Numbered from the stretch's first letter, positions 15,327 to 22,490 are shown. The stretch is DNA of 22,576 bases from an uncultured bacterium (GCA_905215015.1 CAJMOS010000043.1:1-22576), one strand, 5' to 3'. Program-made: numbers and translations. The notes: a model not told the origin generated them from the sequence alone.

Positions 15327-16132
15327 AGAAGATTGTTGCCGACCGCCAAGGCGTAGGAAACGGCCGCCTTGCGGAGGGCGGCGGGTAGCCTGGCGTTTTC
15401 CTTCATGCATTCAAAGGTCAGGTCCCCCTGATATCCGATTTCCTCCAGGGAACTGATGACCGATTTCCAATCGATGGTGCCGTGGAAGGGGAGCAGGTGC
15501 TCGTCGGCGCTTCCGTGGTTGTCGGCGATGTGGGTGGCCCAGAGTTTCTTGTCGTAGGTACGGATTTCATGGGCCAGGTTGAGGCCTCGCATCCAGGCAT
15601 GGCCGGTGTCCAGGCAGACTCCCACCTGCCGGCTGCCCAGGCGGCGTACCAATTCGAGCAGGTCCTCGGCCCGTTGGATCTCCCCTGGCCCCTCCAGGTT
15701 CTCCAGGGCGATGCGCACGCCGGTCTGCTCGGCTTTCTCCACGAAGGGCGCGAGGAAGGAAAGGTTGTCCCCGATGGGGTCGTGTCCGCTGGCAAGCGGA
15801 TGGATGACTACCAAAGGAATGTCCAGCATGACATCCAAATCGAAGCTCCGGAGCATCAGCGTGTCGTAACTGTGGTCCCCGATATGCCGCGCATAGGGAG
15901 CGTGGCTTTGGTTGAAGGCGAGGTGATATCGGTCTTTGGCGTGGAGGATCCGTTCGGCGTACGGATGCCAGCCCTCGCCGCTGAGCTCGCTTTTGGGATT
16001 CATCATTTCGCACCAGTTGAGGTCGAGCAGGGTGAATCCCGCTTCCGCGTATATGGGAAACAAATCGACCATCGGGGTCTTTCCTCCGTCTGGCCGAAAA
16101 CTGACAAGATTGGTGCTTGTGGCGATCCTCAT
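15317..16132 (-). CDS. Sugar phosphate isomerase/epimerase-like TIM-barrel protein
   Basis: The protein belongs to the AP-endonuclease-2-like (xylose-isomerase-like) TIM-barrel superfamily, whose members isomerise or epimerise sugars and related compounds with a divalent metal. The frame is open to 16231, but that would overlap the tctC promoter. ATG 16132 (MRIATSTNLVSFRP) gives 271 residues, the usual size. Metal-ligand motifs typical of the family are visible: ALENLEGPGE with a Glu, CLDTGHAWMRG with Asp and His, HIADNHGSADEHLLPFHGTID, and FECMKEN with the final Glu. It is divergent from tctC (161 bases between starts), so both may serve one sugar-acid pathway, and lies 66 bases before phoB. 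No ribosome site is seen, and the start may be leaderless. The true substrate is unknown. Confidence 0.85.
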   Translation of the reverse strand: MRIATSTNLVSFRPDGGKTPMVDLFPIYAEAGFTLLDLNWCEMMNPKSELSGEGWHPYAERILHAKDRYHLAFNQSHAPYARHIGDHSYDTLMLRSFDLDVMLDIPLVVIHPLASGHDPIGDNLSFLAPFVEKAEQTGVRIALENLEGPGEIQRAEDLLELVRRLGSRQVGVCLDTGHAWMRGLNLAHEIRTYDKKLWATHIADNHGSADEHLLPFHGTIDWKSVISSLEEIGYQGDLTFECMKENARLPAALRKAAVSYALAVGNNLLEI

Positions 16133-16180
16133 GCCCAAATAGTACCATTTTCCCCTGTTTCGGTCATCTCTTTCATGCTG
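16132..16180 (-). promoter_or_regulatory. Candidate leaderless promoter of the isomerase gene
   Basis: On the minus strand ATGACC, a 17-base spacer and TACTAT stand directly before the gene. Only 6 bases (TTTGGGC region) separate TACTAT from the start ATG at 16132, which would place the transcription start on or next to the A of ATG. Each hexamer matches consensus at 4 of 6 positions. No Shine-Dalgarno sequence precedes this ATG, consistent with leaderless translation but not proof of it. Confidence 0.35.
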
Positions 16181-16187
16181 TCCGGCC

Positions 16188-16201
16188 ATTTCATGTGAAA
16201 T
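16188..16201. promoter_or_regulatory. Inverted repeat in the isomerase-tctC divergent region, candidate operator
   Basis: ATTTCA and TGAAAT are perfect inverted arms with a 2-base centre (TG). The site lies 17 bases before the tctC -35 box and about 56 bases from the isomerase start, where a regulator could control both directions. No regulator gene is in the window. Confidence 0.35.
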
Positions 16202-16218
16202 ATTTGGCGGAGAGGTGT

Positions 16219-16246
16219 TTGACAGCATCACAGGTTGTGCTACACT
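16219..16246 (+). promoter_or_regulatory. Promoter of the tctCBA operon
   Basis: A perfect -35 TTGACA (16219-16224), a 16-base spacer and -10 TACACT (16241-16246) precede tctC. The predicted leader is about 40 bases and ends with GGAGG at 16281-16285, 8 bases before the ATG. Confidence 0.7.
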
Positions 16247-16293
16247 ATTGGAAGTCTTATTTTTCTTGTGTTTCGTTTATGGAGGATTCACAC

Positions 16294-17280
16294 ATGAAAA
16301 AAGCTATTGCTTTGTTGGTGTCCCTGTCGGTCATGGCTTCGGCCTTGTTCGCCCAGGGTGGTGCGGAAGCCGCTGGGGGCGAGAAGAAAGCCGTCGACTA
16401 CCCGAAAAAGAACATCACGATGATTTGCCCGTGGTCTGCCGGTGGTGGCACAGACGCCGTCCTGCGCGCGCTCTGCGGAACCGCTGAAAAATACCTCGGT
16501 GTCGGAATCACCGTCGAGAACAAGACCGGTGGCGCCGGTGCGATTGGCCACGCTGCCATCAAGAACGCCAAGCCGGACGGGTACACCGTCGGTATGATCA
16601 CTTTCGAGCTGAACAGCCTTCCCCAGCAGGGTCTGATCGACTTCACCTATGCGGATTTCGATCCGCTCATCCGTGTCAACGCCGATGCGGCGACCCTGAC
16701 CGTCAAGGCCGACGCCCCATACAACTCTGTCAAGGAGTTCGTTGACTACTGCAAGGCTCATCCCGGCGAAGTCTCCATCGGAAACAGCGCTCCTGGTTCT
16801 GTCTGGCACATTGGTGCCGGTCTGCTCGCCAATAGCACGGGCATCGATGTCAAGCACGTCGCCTTCGAGGGTGCCGCTCCTGCCGTTACCGCGCTTGCCG
16901 GTGGCCACATCCAGGCCGTCACCGTCAGCCTTGCCGAGGTCAAGAGCCAGCTGGATGCCGGCAACGTCAAGTGCCTTGGCATCATGGACAGCAAGCGCCC
17001 GGCCGCCTATCCGGACATCAAGACCTTCAAGGAGCAGGGGTATGACATCGAGTACGCCACTTGGCGTGGCCTTGCCCTTCCGAAGGGAGTCGATCCCGCG
17101 ATCAAGCAGATCCTTGTCGACGCCTTCACCAAGGCCGAGCAGGATCCCCAGTTCGTCGAGGCAGCCGGCAAGCTGAACCTGAACCTCGCTTACCTGAACC
17201 CCGAGGATTTCACTGCCTTCCTGAAGCAGAACTTCGAGGATGTCACGACGACCATGAAGGCTCTTGGCCTGGTTGACTGA
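16294..17280 (+). CDS. tctC: TctC/Bug-type periplasmic solute-binding protein of a tripartite tricarboxylate transporter
   Basis: This receptor binds a carboxylated substrate in the periplasm and hands it to TctAB. The frame is open from 16117, but ATG 16294 with GGAGG 8 bases upstream is the clear start (328 residues). A Sec signal peptide is obvious: MKKAIALLVSLSVMASALFA, then QGGAEAAGG. No lipobox Cys is present. Family motifs include CPWSAGGGTDAVLR (substrate carboxylate loop), KTGGAGAIGHAAIKNAKPDGYT, GSVWHIGAGLLA, and the PAVTALAGGHIQA stretch. Substrates of this family range over citrate, other di- and tricarboxylates, sugar acids and aromatic acids. A hairpin after the gene could raise its level relative to tctBA, as a binding protein requires. 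The gene order tctC-tctB-tctA is standard. Confidence 0.93.
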   Translation: MKKAIALLVSLSVMASALFAQGGAEAAGGEKKAVDYPKKNITMICPWSAGGGTDAVLRALCGTAEKYLGVGITVENKTGGAGAIGHAAIKNAKPDGYTVGMITFELNSLPQQGLIDFTYADFDPLIRVNADAATLTVKADAPYNSVKEFVDYCKAHPGEVSIGNSAPGSVWHIGAGLLANSTGIDVKHVAFEGAAPAVTALAGGHIQAVTVSLAEVKSQLDAGNVKCLGIMDSKRPAAYPDIKTFKEQGYDIEYATWRGLALPKGVDPAIKQILVDAFTKAEQDPQFVEAAGKLNLNLAYLNPEDFTAFLKQNFEDVTTTMKALGLVD

Positions 17281-17297
17281 TTGGTATCGACGCTGAA

Positions 17298-17330
17298 GAG
17301 GGCAGAGACAACTCTGCCCTCGCTTTGTTT
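17298..17330 (+). terminator. Intra-operon hairpin between tctC and tctB (partial terminator or mRNA-stabilising)
   Basis: A perfect 10-bp stem, GAGGGCAGAG with CTCTGCCCTC, has a 4-base loop ACAA and the tail GCTTTGTTTATT. It lies 17 bases after the tctC stop and just before the tctB ribosome site AAGGAGAT. Partial termination or protection of the tctC 3' end would give excess binding protein. Confidence 0.7.
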
Positions 17331-17347
17331 ATTGCAAGGAGATAATC

Positions 17348-17818
17348 GTGAGAAAGGCGAATCTCGTTTCGGCAATCATCGGAATGGCTTTTTCCCTGAT
17401 TTGCTTTTTGGATACGTTCACTTTCAAGAAGTTCAAGAACGTGCCGGTCGGACCAGAGGTGTTTCCCCGCGCTCTTTCCGTGGCTCTGTTCATCTGCTGT
17501 CTGGCCCTGCTTCTGACCAATCTGCGAACCACCGAGGAGAACAAGGATCCGGCGCCTACGTTGAGTCTGAAGGACACGTATATGCGCCATGCGTTGCTCG
17601 CCACGCTCATCATGGTGGTGTATGCGATGCTCTGGGAGCCGGTTGGCTTCCTGCTTGTCAGCCCCTTCGCCCTGTTCGCGCTCATCTATCTGATGGGGAA
17701 GCGGAACTGGGGAAGGATGGCGGTTGTTTCCATCATCGTCCCGATTGTGGCGTGGGGAGTGTTCCGCTACCTGCTCGGAATCACGCTTCCGATGGGTTTC
17801 CTGGAATTCTTGGTATGA
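17348..17818 (+). CDS. tctB: TctB, small membrane subunit of tripartite tricarboxylate transporter
   Basis: TctB is the poorly conserved small membrane component. The start is GTG 17348, with AAGGAGAT 5-6 bases upstream, giving 156 residues, the normal length. Four hydrophobic segments are visible: around ANLVSAIIGMAFSLICFL, ALSVALFICCLALLLTNL, ALLATLIMVVYAMLW plus GFLLVSPFALFALIYLMG, and MAVVSIIVPIVAWGVFRYLLG. The PVGPEVFPRAL stretch after the first helix is typical of the family (GPxxFP). The stop is 12 bases before tctA. Sequence identity is low in the family, so assignment rests on size, topology, this motif and context. Confidence 0.9.
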   Translation: MRKANLVSAIIGMAFSLICFLDTFTFKKFKNVPVGPEVFPRALSVALFICCLALLLTNLRTTEENKDPAPTLSLKDTYMRHALLATLIMVVYAMLWEPVGFLLVSPFALFALIYLMGKRNWGRMAVVSIIVPIVAWGVFRYLLGITLPMGFLEFLV

Positions 17819-17830
17819 GGAGGGAACAGC

Positions 17831-19375
17831 ATGCAGCATATGGCAATTGATTGGAGTCTTCTCCTTTCCAGTTATGGTTCCGTCCTTGATCCGATGGTGG
17901 TCCTGTACGTCTTCCTCGGCGCGATTGGCGGCGTCCTGATCGGTTCGATTCCCGGCCTCACGGCAACGATGGGCATCGCCTTGCTCGTCCCGTTCACCTT
18001 CGGCCTTGAGTTCCTGCCGGGCGTGGCGATGCTGCTGGGCATCTTCTGCGGAGGCATGTACGGCGGCTCGATCGCGGCCATCCTGATCCATACTCCCGGG
18101 ACTCCCGCGGCTGCGGCTACGGTCCTTGACGGATATCCGATGGCCCAGAAGGGTGAGGCGGGACGCGCCCTGTCCATCGCGTTGTTCGCATCGTTCTGCG
18201 GCGGTATCATCGGGGCGTTGCTGATGACGTTCCTGGCGCCTCCGATCTCGACCCTTGCCTTGAAGTTCGGGCCTGGCGAGTTCTTCATGCTGGCCATGTT
18301 CGGCCTGTCGGTCATCATCTCGATTTCCGGCAAGAGCCTGATCAAGGGCCTGATCATGGGTGTCTTCGGACTGCTTATCTGCACCGTAGGCATGGACAAG
18401 AGCTGCGCCTACATCCGCTTCCTGAAATTCCAGGGCTTGTATGACGGCATTCCGTTTATCCCTGCCCTGATCGGTCTCTTCGCGGTCAGCGAGGTAATCG
18501 CCAACTTCGACCACCAGATTGTCAAGAGCAACGTGAAAGCTGCGAAAATCACTCATGTGTGGCCTTCGTTGGACGACCAGAAGCGGGTTGCCAAAGCAGT
18601 CGTCATGGGTGGTCTGATCGGTGCCTTCATCGGATCCATTCCGGGGGCTGGTGGCGATATCGCCGCCTTCGTCAACTACTCGGAGCAGAAACGCGAGAGC
18701 AAGCACCCCGAGCTTTTCGGCACGGGTGTGCCCGAAGGCGTCGCGGCAAGCGAGGCGGCCAACAACGGCTGCTCGGGCGGCGCCATGATCCCGATGCTCT
18801 CGTTGGGAGTCCCTGGCGACTCGAACACCGCGGTCCTGATGGGTGCCTTCATCATCCATGGGTTCCAGCCCGGTCCGATGATGTACGTCGAGCACCTGGA
18901 CATCGTCTACCAGGTCTTTGCGGCGATGATCGTCGCCAACATCGCCTTCCTGATTGTCGGCCTGCTCGGCATCCGCCTGTTCGCCAAGGTCATCACGATC
19001 CAGCGCTACTTCCTGATTCCCTGCATCCTGCTTCTCAGTTTGGTGGGTGCCTACGCGATCAACCAGAGCATGTTCGACGTCTTCCTCTGCCTGGTCTTCG
19101 GCGTGCTCGGCTACCTGTTCCAGCGCTACGGATTCCCGCTTTCCCCGATTCTTCTCGCCTTGATCCTCGGACCGATGTGCGAGCAGAACCTGAGACGGTA
19201 TGTCCAGATCAACGACGGGTTCTTCTCGATGTTCAAGCGCCCGATTTGCCTGATTTTCTTCGCCCTTGCGCTCATCTCGCTCTTCAGCGCGTTGCGCAAC
19301 CAGAAGAAGATCAAGGAACGTGAGGCTGAAGCAGAGGCGAACGCCGCCAGGGCCGACGCGGATGCGCGGCAATGA
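17831..19375 (+). CDS. tctA: TctA, large membrane subunit of tripartite tricarboxylate transporter
   Basis: TctA forms the translocation pathway and uses an ion gradient. The protein has 514 residues, about 11-12 hydrophobic segments, and two related halves. The first signature is GSIPGLTATMGIALLVPFTF (near 38) with GGMYGGSIAAILIHTPGTPAAAATVLDGYP. The second is GSIPGAGGDIAAFVNY (near 261) with GGAMIPMLSLGVPGDSNTAVL. Both GxxPG loops and the HTPG and GVPG motifs are intact. The C-terminal tail after residue 490 is highly charged and Ala-rich (KIKEREAEAEANAARADADARQ in part), which is an unusual extension with no obvious role. AGGAGG lies 7-8 bases before ATG 17831. A terminator hairpin follows at 19396. 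Confidence 0.95.
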   Translation: MQHMAIDWSLLLSSYGSVLDPMVVLYVFLGAIGGVLIGSIPGLTATMGIALLVPFTFGLEFLPGVAMLLGIFCGGMYGGSIAAILIHTPGTPAAAATVLDGYPMAQKGEAGRALSIALFASFCGGIIGALLMTFLAPPISTLALKFGPGEFFMLAMFGLSVIISISGKSLIKGLIMGVFGLLICTVGMDKSCAYIRFLKFQGLYDGIPFIPALIGLFAVSEVIANFDHQIVKSNVKAAKITHVWPSLDDQKRVAKAVVMGGLIGAFIGSIPGAGGDIAAFVNYSEQKRESKHPELFGTGVPEGVAASEAANNGCSGGAMIPMLSLGVPGDSNTAVLMGAFIIHGFQPGPMMYVEHLDIVYQVFAAMIVANIAFLIVGLLGIRLFAKVITIQRYFLIPCILLLSLVGAYAINQSMFDVFLCLVFGVLGYLFQRYGFPLSPILLALILGPMCEQNLRRYVQINDGFFSMFKRPICLIFFALALISLFSALRNQKKIKEREAEAEANAARADADARQ

Positions 19376-19395
19376 CGCGCTTGTGGTAGTATGTG

Positions 19396-19435
19396 AGGAG
19401 GGATGTGGAAGTCCGCATCCCTCCTGTTGTTTGCT
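19396..19435 (+). terminator. Terminator-like hairpin after tctA
   Basis: AGGAGGGATGTGG pairs with CCGCATCCCTCCT, with one G-T wobble and a 4-base loop, followed by GTTGTTTGCTT. It stands 20 bases after the tctA stop and 36 bases before the NAL-like gene. Downstream expression may then need read-through or its own promoter. The T-tail is interrupted, so termination may be partial. Confidence 0.7.
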
Positions 19436-19470
19436 TGCCTAATGGCCATTTTCGGAGGATAATGCAAACC

Positions 19471-20352
19471 ATGACCGAGAAACTTGGAATTTATGTCGCC
19501 CTTGTCACTCCCTATGGCAAGGATGGGAGATTGAATCCCGCTGCCCAGGTAAAGCTGATGGAGCGGAATCTGCGGGAAGGGGCAAGCGGCTTCTTCCTCG
19601 GGGGCTCGTCCGCCGAGTGCTGGCTGCTCAGCCATGAGGAGCGGGTCGAGATCTTCAAGACGGCAGTCCCGTTCCTCAACCGGACCCATCTGATCGCCCA
19701 CGTCGGTGCCAACTCCACCTGGGAGGCGGTCCAGTTCGCCCAGGAGGCGAAGGCCCTTGGCTACAAGCTGATTGCCGCCACCCCGCCCCAGTACTACGGC
19801 TACTCTTCAAAGGAGATCGCCAGCTATTATTACGACATTTACCAGGCCACCGGGTTGCCGGTGATGGTCTACAACTTTCCAGGCAATACCCACAGGGATT
19901 TCAATCTGGAGGATCCCGTCTATAAGGAGCTGTTTTCCAGTGACGCCATCTGGGGGGTCAAGCATACCAACCAGGTGGTCTACCAGCTGGAGCAGTTCAT
20001 GCGCCTCAATCCGAGGCTCAAGCTGTTCAACGGCTACGACGAGACGATGATCGCCACGATGGCCTATGGGTGCACCGGATCCATCGGGTCCACCTTCAAC
20101 TGCCTGCTTCCTCATTTCGAGAAGATCTACCACGCTTTTGACGAAGGCCGTATCGAGGAGGCGAGGGAGCTGCAGCACAAGGCGAATGCGATCATGCAGG
20201 CTTTCTGCAAGGTGGGGCTTTTCCCTGCCGTCAAATATGTCTGCTCGACCCTCGGGGATGATGTCGGGGTCCCCCGCCGTCCGTTCACCCCGCTTACGGA
20301 CGAACAGAAGCGGTACATCGACGACGTGATGAACCAATATTTCGTCCGCTGA
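19471..20352 (+). CDS. DapA/N-acetylneuraminate lyase family aldolase
   Basis: A class I aldolase of the DHDPS/NAL superfamily, which forms a Schiff base with a 2-keto acid and cleaves or condenses it. The frame is open from 19393. ATG 19471 (MTEKLGIYVALVTPY) gives 293 residues, with CGGAGG 12 bases before it. ATG 19462 is an alternative but is too close to that site. Active-site Tyr is in VMVYNFPGNT and Schiff-base Lys in WGVKHTNQ. NAL-like features include FNGYDETM and CTGSIGSTFN. The carboxylate-binding loop reads GGSSAEC instead of GSTGE of NAL or GTTGE of DHDPS, so the specificity may differ. It follows tctCBA in the same direction, suggesting it cleaves an imported keto-deoxy acid. This is a context inference. 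Confidence 0.88.
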   Translation: MTEKLGIYVALVTPYGKDGRLNPAAQVKLMERNLREGASGFFLGGSSAECWLLSHEERVEIFKTAVPFLNRTHLIAHVGANSTWEAVQFAQEAKALGYKLIAATPPQYYGYSSKEIASYYYDIYQATGLPVMVYNFPGNTHRDFNLEDPVYKELFSSDAIWGVKHTNQVVYQLEQFMRLNPRLKLFNGYDETMIATMAYGCTGSIGSTFNCLLPHFEKIYHAFDEGRIEEARELQHKANAIMQAFCKVGLFPAVKYVCSTLGDDVGVPRRPFTPLTDEQKRYIDDVMNQYFVR

Positions 20353-20374
20353 GAGCCAGAGCGCAAAGCGGAAG

Positions 20375-20403
20375 ACGCCACCTCGGGATTACCGGGGTGG
20401 CGT
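20375..20403. terminator. Bidirectional hairpin between the convergent aldolase genes
   Basis: ACGCCACCTCGG pairs with CCGGGGTGGCGT (12 bp with one T-G wobble), loop GATTA. It lies between the stops of the NAL-like gene (20352) and the KDPG aldolase gene (20414). T-tails on either side are poor, so it may mainly protect 3' ends. Confidence 0.6.
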
Positions 20404-20413
20404 TGTCATAGGG

Positions 20414-21064
20414 TCATTTCCGGAAGTTGTTCCAGGTCTCCATGGCCTCTTTGGCGTTCTTGGTGATCGCCTTCCAGTCATGGGCCTCGACCAGCGGTGT
20501 GCCGGCAATCCAAGAACCGCCGACGGCAAGCACGTTCTTCTGGCTTGCCCATTGGCCGAGGTTGGAAAGGTTGACACCCCCAAGCGGGACAAACGAGATT
20601 CCCAGATAGCTGTAAGGCCCGCTCATCGCCTTCAGGTAGCTGATGCCGCCAAGCGGTTCGGCGGGAAAGAGCTTCAGGGTGTCGCAACCCAGCTCGTACG
20701 CCTGCTCCAGCTCGCTTGCCGTGGCGATGCCGGGCGCGAAAGGAAGTCCTGCCTTCTGGGCTTCCTCGATGATGGAGGGATTGCATCCCGGGGAGACTCC
20801 GAAGTCGGCTCCCAGCTCCTTCACCGCCTTGGCCTGTCCTTTCTTGATCACCGTGCCGATTCCCAGAAGCATTTCCGGCACATCCCGCGCAATCAATTCC
20901 ACTGCCTGCATCGATGCCGGAGTGCGAAGGGCTAACTCAATCGCTTTGACCCCACCGTCCAACAACGCCTTGCAGGCATCCGGGGCATCTTCTGCCTTGC
21001 CAACCGTCAGAACGGCGAAGACGCCGCTCTGTCCAAGAAGAGATTTTGTCTGTGCGTCAAACAT
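20414..21064 (-). CDS. eda: 2-keto-3-deoxy-6-phosphogluconate (KDPG)/4-hydroxy-2-oxoglutarate-type aldolase
   Basis: Eda-type aldolases split KDPG into pyruvate and glyceraldehyde-3-phosphate, or act on related 2-keto acids. The frame is open to 21172, but that overlaps the cation-transporter stop. ATG 21064 (MFDAQTKSLLGQSGVFAVL) gives 216 residues, the typical length. The catalytic Glu is E43 in AIELALRTPAS, and the Schiff-base Lys is K131 in TLKLFPAE. GIGTVIKKGQ (68-77), GVSPGCNP (89-96) and GGVN/GGSW glycine loops match the phosphate-binding barrel. A GGAG lies only 2 bases before the ATG, an unusually short spacing. Convergent with the NAL-like gene and near tctCBA, it fits a sugar-acid degradation cluster. 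Which substrate it uses is not certain. Confidence 0.9.
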   Translation of the reverse strand: MFDAQTKSLLGQSGVFAVLTVGKAEDAPDACKALLDGGVKAIELALRTPASMQAVELIARDVPEMLLGIGTVIKKGQAKAVKELGADFGVSPGCNPSIIEEAQKAGLPFAPGIATASELEQAYELGCDTLKLFPAEPLGGISYLKAMSGPYSYLGISFVPLGGVNLSNLGQWASQKNVLAVGGSWIAGTPLVEAHDWKAITKNAKEAMETWNNFRK

Positions 21065-21168
21065 GTCTCCAGCATACCACACACGAGGGAACCAACACCA
21101 CGTTGGCAGCTGTTTTTGTTTGTTTTCCGTGTCTGGCATTGGTCCTTCAGGCACTAAATGCCCTTGGG

Positions 21169-22137
21169 TCACCGAAACCGGAAACCCTTTTGTTCCGTGG
21201 AGGCTTCCTTTTGCTCTGCCTCGTCCTCCGGGGGGTATTCCTTGTCAGGGTTCACATGGATCATGCAGGCCTTGACCTCGGGAAAGGCGGCCTCGATGGC
21301 GAGACGGGTGCCATGGGCGATTGCATGTCCTTGCCAGACGCGCAGGTTTCCGTCCACGACAATGTTCACATCCACGTGGGCGCGGTTGCCGGAGAGTCTT
21401 GTCTTCAGGTCGTCAAGGGCGAGCACTCCCGGTTGTTTGGCAATCAGCTGCTTCATGGCCTCCACCTTCTCGGGCGCCATGGCGTGGTCGTCCAGCTTGC
21501 TGATCGAGTCATGGGCGATTTCCAGGGTGGTTTTGATGATGAAGAGGGCGATGACCAGCGATGCGACGCTGTCGGCCCATCCGAAGCCCATGCGGGATCC
21601 GAGGACGCCGAGCAGGGATCCGACGGATACCAATGCGTCAAGATGGTTGTGCCATGCGCTGGCCCGCAGGGCGGTACTCTTCAGCTTGTGCGCTGCCGCG
21701 AGCGTGTAGAGGAACATCGCCTCTTTGCCCGCAATGGAGACCAAGGCTGCGACAAGGGTGATGAAGGAGGGGGGTTCCACATCGGTCCAATGGGCGTGGA
21801 TGATGGTGTGGGCCGCGTTGAATCCAATCATCGAACCGGACACGAGCAACATGCCGCTCAGAATCAGTCCCGCTACCGCCTCGTACTTGTCATGTCCGTA
21901 GGGATGGCTTTCGTCACTCCCTTTCTCGCTCCATGCGACCCCTATCATCACGATGAAAATGGAGAAGACATCGGTGCAACCGTGGATGGCGTCGGTAACC
22001 AGTGCAGCGGAGTGGCCGAATAGGCCTGCGCCGAGTTTGAAAAGGGAAAGCAAAAGGTCGACGATGATGCCGACCGTGGAAACGCGCATGGCAATCCCAT
22101 ATGCGTGTGAATGTACATGGTTGTGGGTCATGCCCAT
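21169..22137 (-). CDS. Cation diffusion facilitator (CDF) family transporter
   Basis: CDF proteins export Zn, Fe, Mn, Co or Cd in exchange for protons. The 322-residue protein has six hydrophobic segments and then a cytoplasmic domain of about 110 residues. Metal-site motifs are HSAALVTDAIHGCTDVFS in TM2 (two Asp), SHPYGHDKYE after TM3, and SAWHNHLDALVS in TM5 (His and Asp). The His-rich start THNHVHSHAYG could collect metal. The C-terminal tail is charged (PPEDEAEQKEASTEQK). ATG 22137 has no ribosome site. A candidate promoter suggests that ATG 22131 (MTHNHVHSH) could be the true, leaderless start. The metal specificity is not predictable here. Confidence 0.92.
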   Translation of the reverse strand: MGMTHNHVHSHAYGIAMRVSTVGIIVDLLLSLFKLGAGLFGHSAALVTDAIHGCTDVFSIFIVMIGVAWSEKGSDESHPYGHDKYEAVAGLILSGMLLVSGSMIGFNAAHTIIHAHWTDVEPPSFITLVAALVSIAGKEAMFLYTLAAAHKLKSTALRASAWHNHLDALVSVGSLLGVLGSRMGFGWADSVASLVIALFIIKTTLEIAHDSISKLDDHAMAPEKVEAMKQLIAKQPGVLALDDLKTRLSGNRAHVDVNIVVDGNLRVWQGHAIAHGTRLAIEAAFPEVKACMIHVNPDKEYPPEDEAEQKEASTEQKGFRFR

Positions 22138-22139
22138 GG

Positions 22140-22168
22140 AATCTAATAAAAAGGGGGTAGGGTGTCAA
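22140..22168 (-). promoter_or_regulatory. Candidate promoter of the CDF transporter gene, leaderless
   Basis: On the minus strand a perfect -35 TTGACA (22163-22168) is 17 bases from TAGATT (22140-22145, 4 of 6 matches). The expected start near 22133 falls between the two candidate ATGs (22137 and 22131), so the mRNA would have essentially no leader. Confidence 0.45.
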
Positions 22169-22252
22169 TTGAGAGAAACAATCATATCATTATGTGTTGA
22201 AACATATTAAAAAAGACAAGAGTCGTTTTGCCAAAATTCTTTCTGGAGGTGA

Positions 22253-22281
22253 TTGACAAAAGTGGGCCTTTGGGGCATAGT
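22253..22281 (+). promoter_or_regulatory. Promoter of the tRNA cluster
   Basis: A perfect -35 TTGACA (22253-22258), 17-base spacer and -10 CATAGT (22276-22281) lie about 50 bases before tRNA-His. The predicted start is near 22288 in a GC-containing discriminator (ACAGAGCG), as is common for stable RNA promoters. The SD-like GGAGGTGATTG just before the -35 has no useful reading frame behind it. Confidence 0.7.
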
Positions 22282-22331
22282 ACAGAGCGTTGATTCGCGA
22301 TAGGGTATCTCCCAAAGTGCTTCAACTTCAT

Positions 22332-22404
22332 GGTGGAAGTAGTTCAATGGTAGAGCACCAGATTGTGGATCTGGCTGTTGAGGGTTCGAGCCCCTTCTTC
22401 CACC
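22332..22404 (+). tRNA. tRNA-His (anticodon GTG)
   Basis: The cloverleaf is complete. Acceptor GTGGAAG (22333-22339) pairs with CTTCCAC (22397-22403), the D-loop has TTCAATGGTAGAGC, and the anticodon arm is CCAGA-TTGTGGA-TCTGG. The T arm is around GGGTTCGAGCCCC. The extra G-1 (22332) opposite C73 (22404) is the identity mark of tRNA-His and supports the call. CCA is not encoded. Confidence 0.96.
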
Positions 22405-22416
22405 CTAAAGGCGAAC

Positions 22417-22490
22417 GGGTCCGTAGCTCAGTTGGATAGAGCATCGGCCTTCGAAGCCGAGTGTCGAAGGTTCGAATCCTTTCGGGCTCA
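22417..22490 (+). tRNA. tRNA-Arg (anticodon TCG)
   Basis: Acceptor GGGTCCG (22417-22423) pairs with CGGGCTC (22483-22489) using two G-T wobbles, and the discriminator is A. D arm CTCAGTTGGATAGAG, anticodon arm TCGGC-CTTCGAA-GCCGA with TCG at 34-36, T arm AAGGTTCGAATCCTT. UCG anticodon reads CGA and possibly other CGN codons. No encoded CCA. Confidence 0.95.

Noticed and set aside
16133..16231. N-terminal extension of the isomerase gene to ATG 16231
   Set aside because: It would overlap the tctC promoter, adds residues unlike the family, and ATG 16132 gives the usual protein length.
17243..19372. 709-residue open frame on the minus strand opposite tctB/tctA
   Set aside because: It is the antisense of clear tctB and tctA genes, is rich in Arg, Glu, Asp, Gln and His as expected for a codon-bias shadow, and has no domain.
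22241..22311. Short coding gene after the SD-like GGAGGT near 22245
   Set aside because: The frame from the nearby TTG is only about 16 codons, and the area is better explained as the tRNA promoter.
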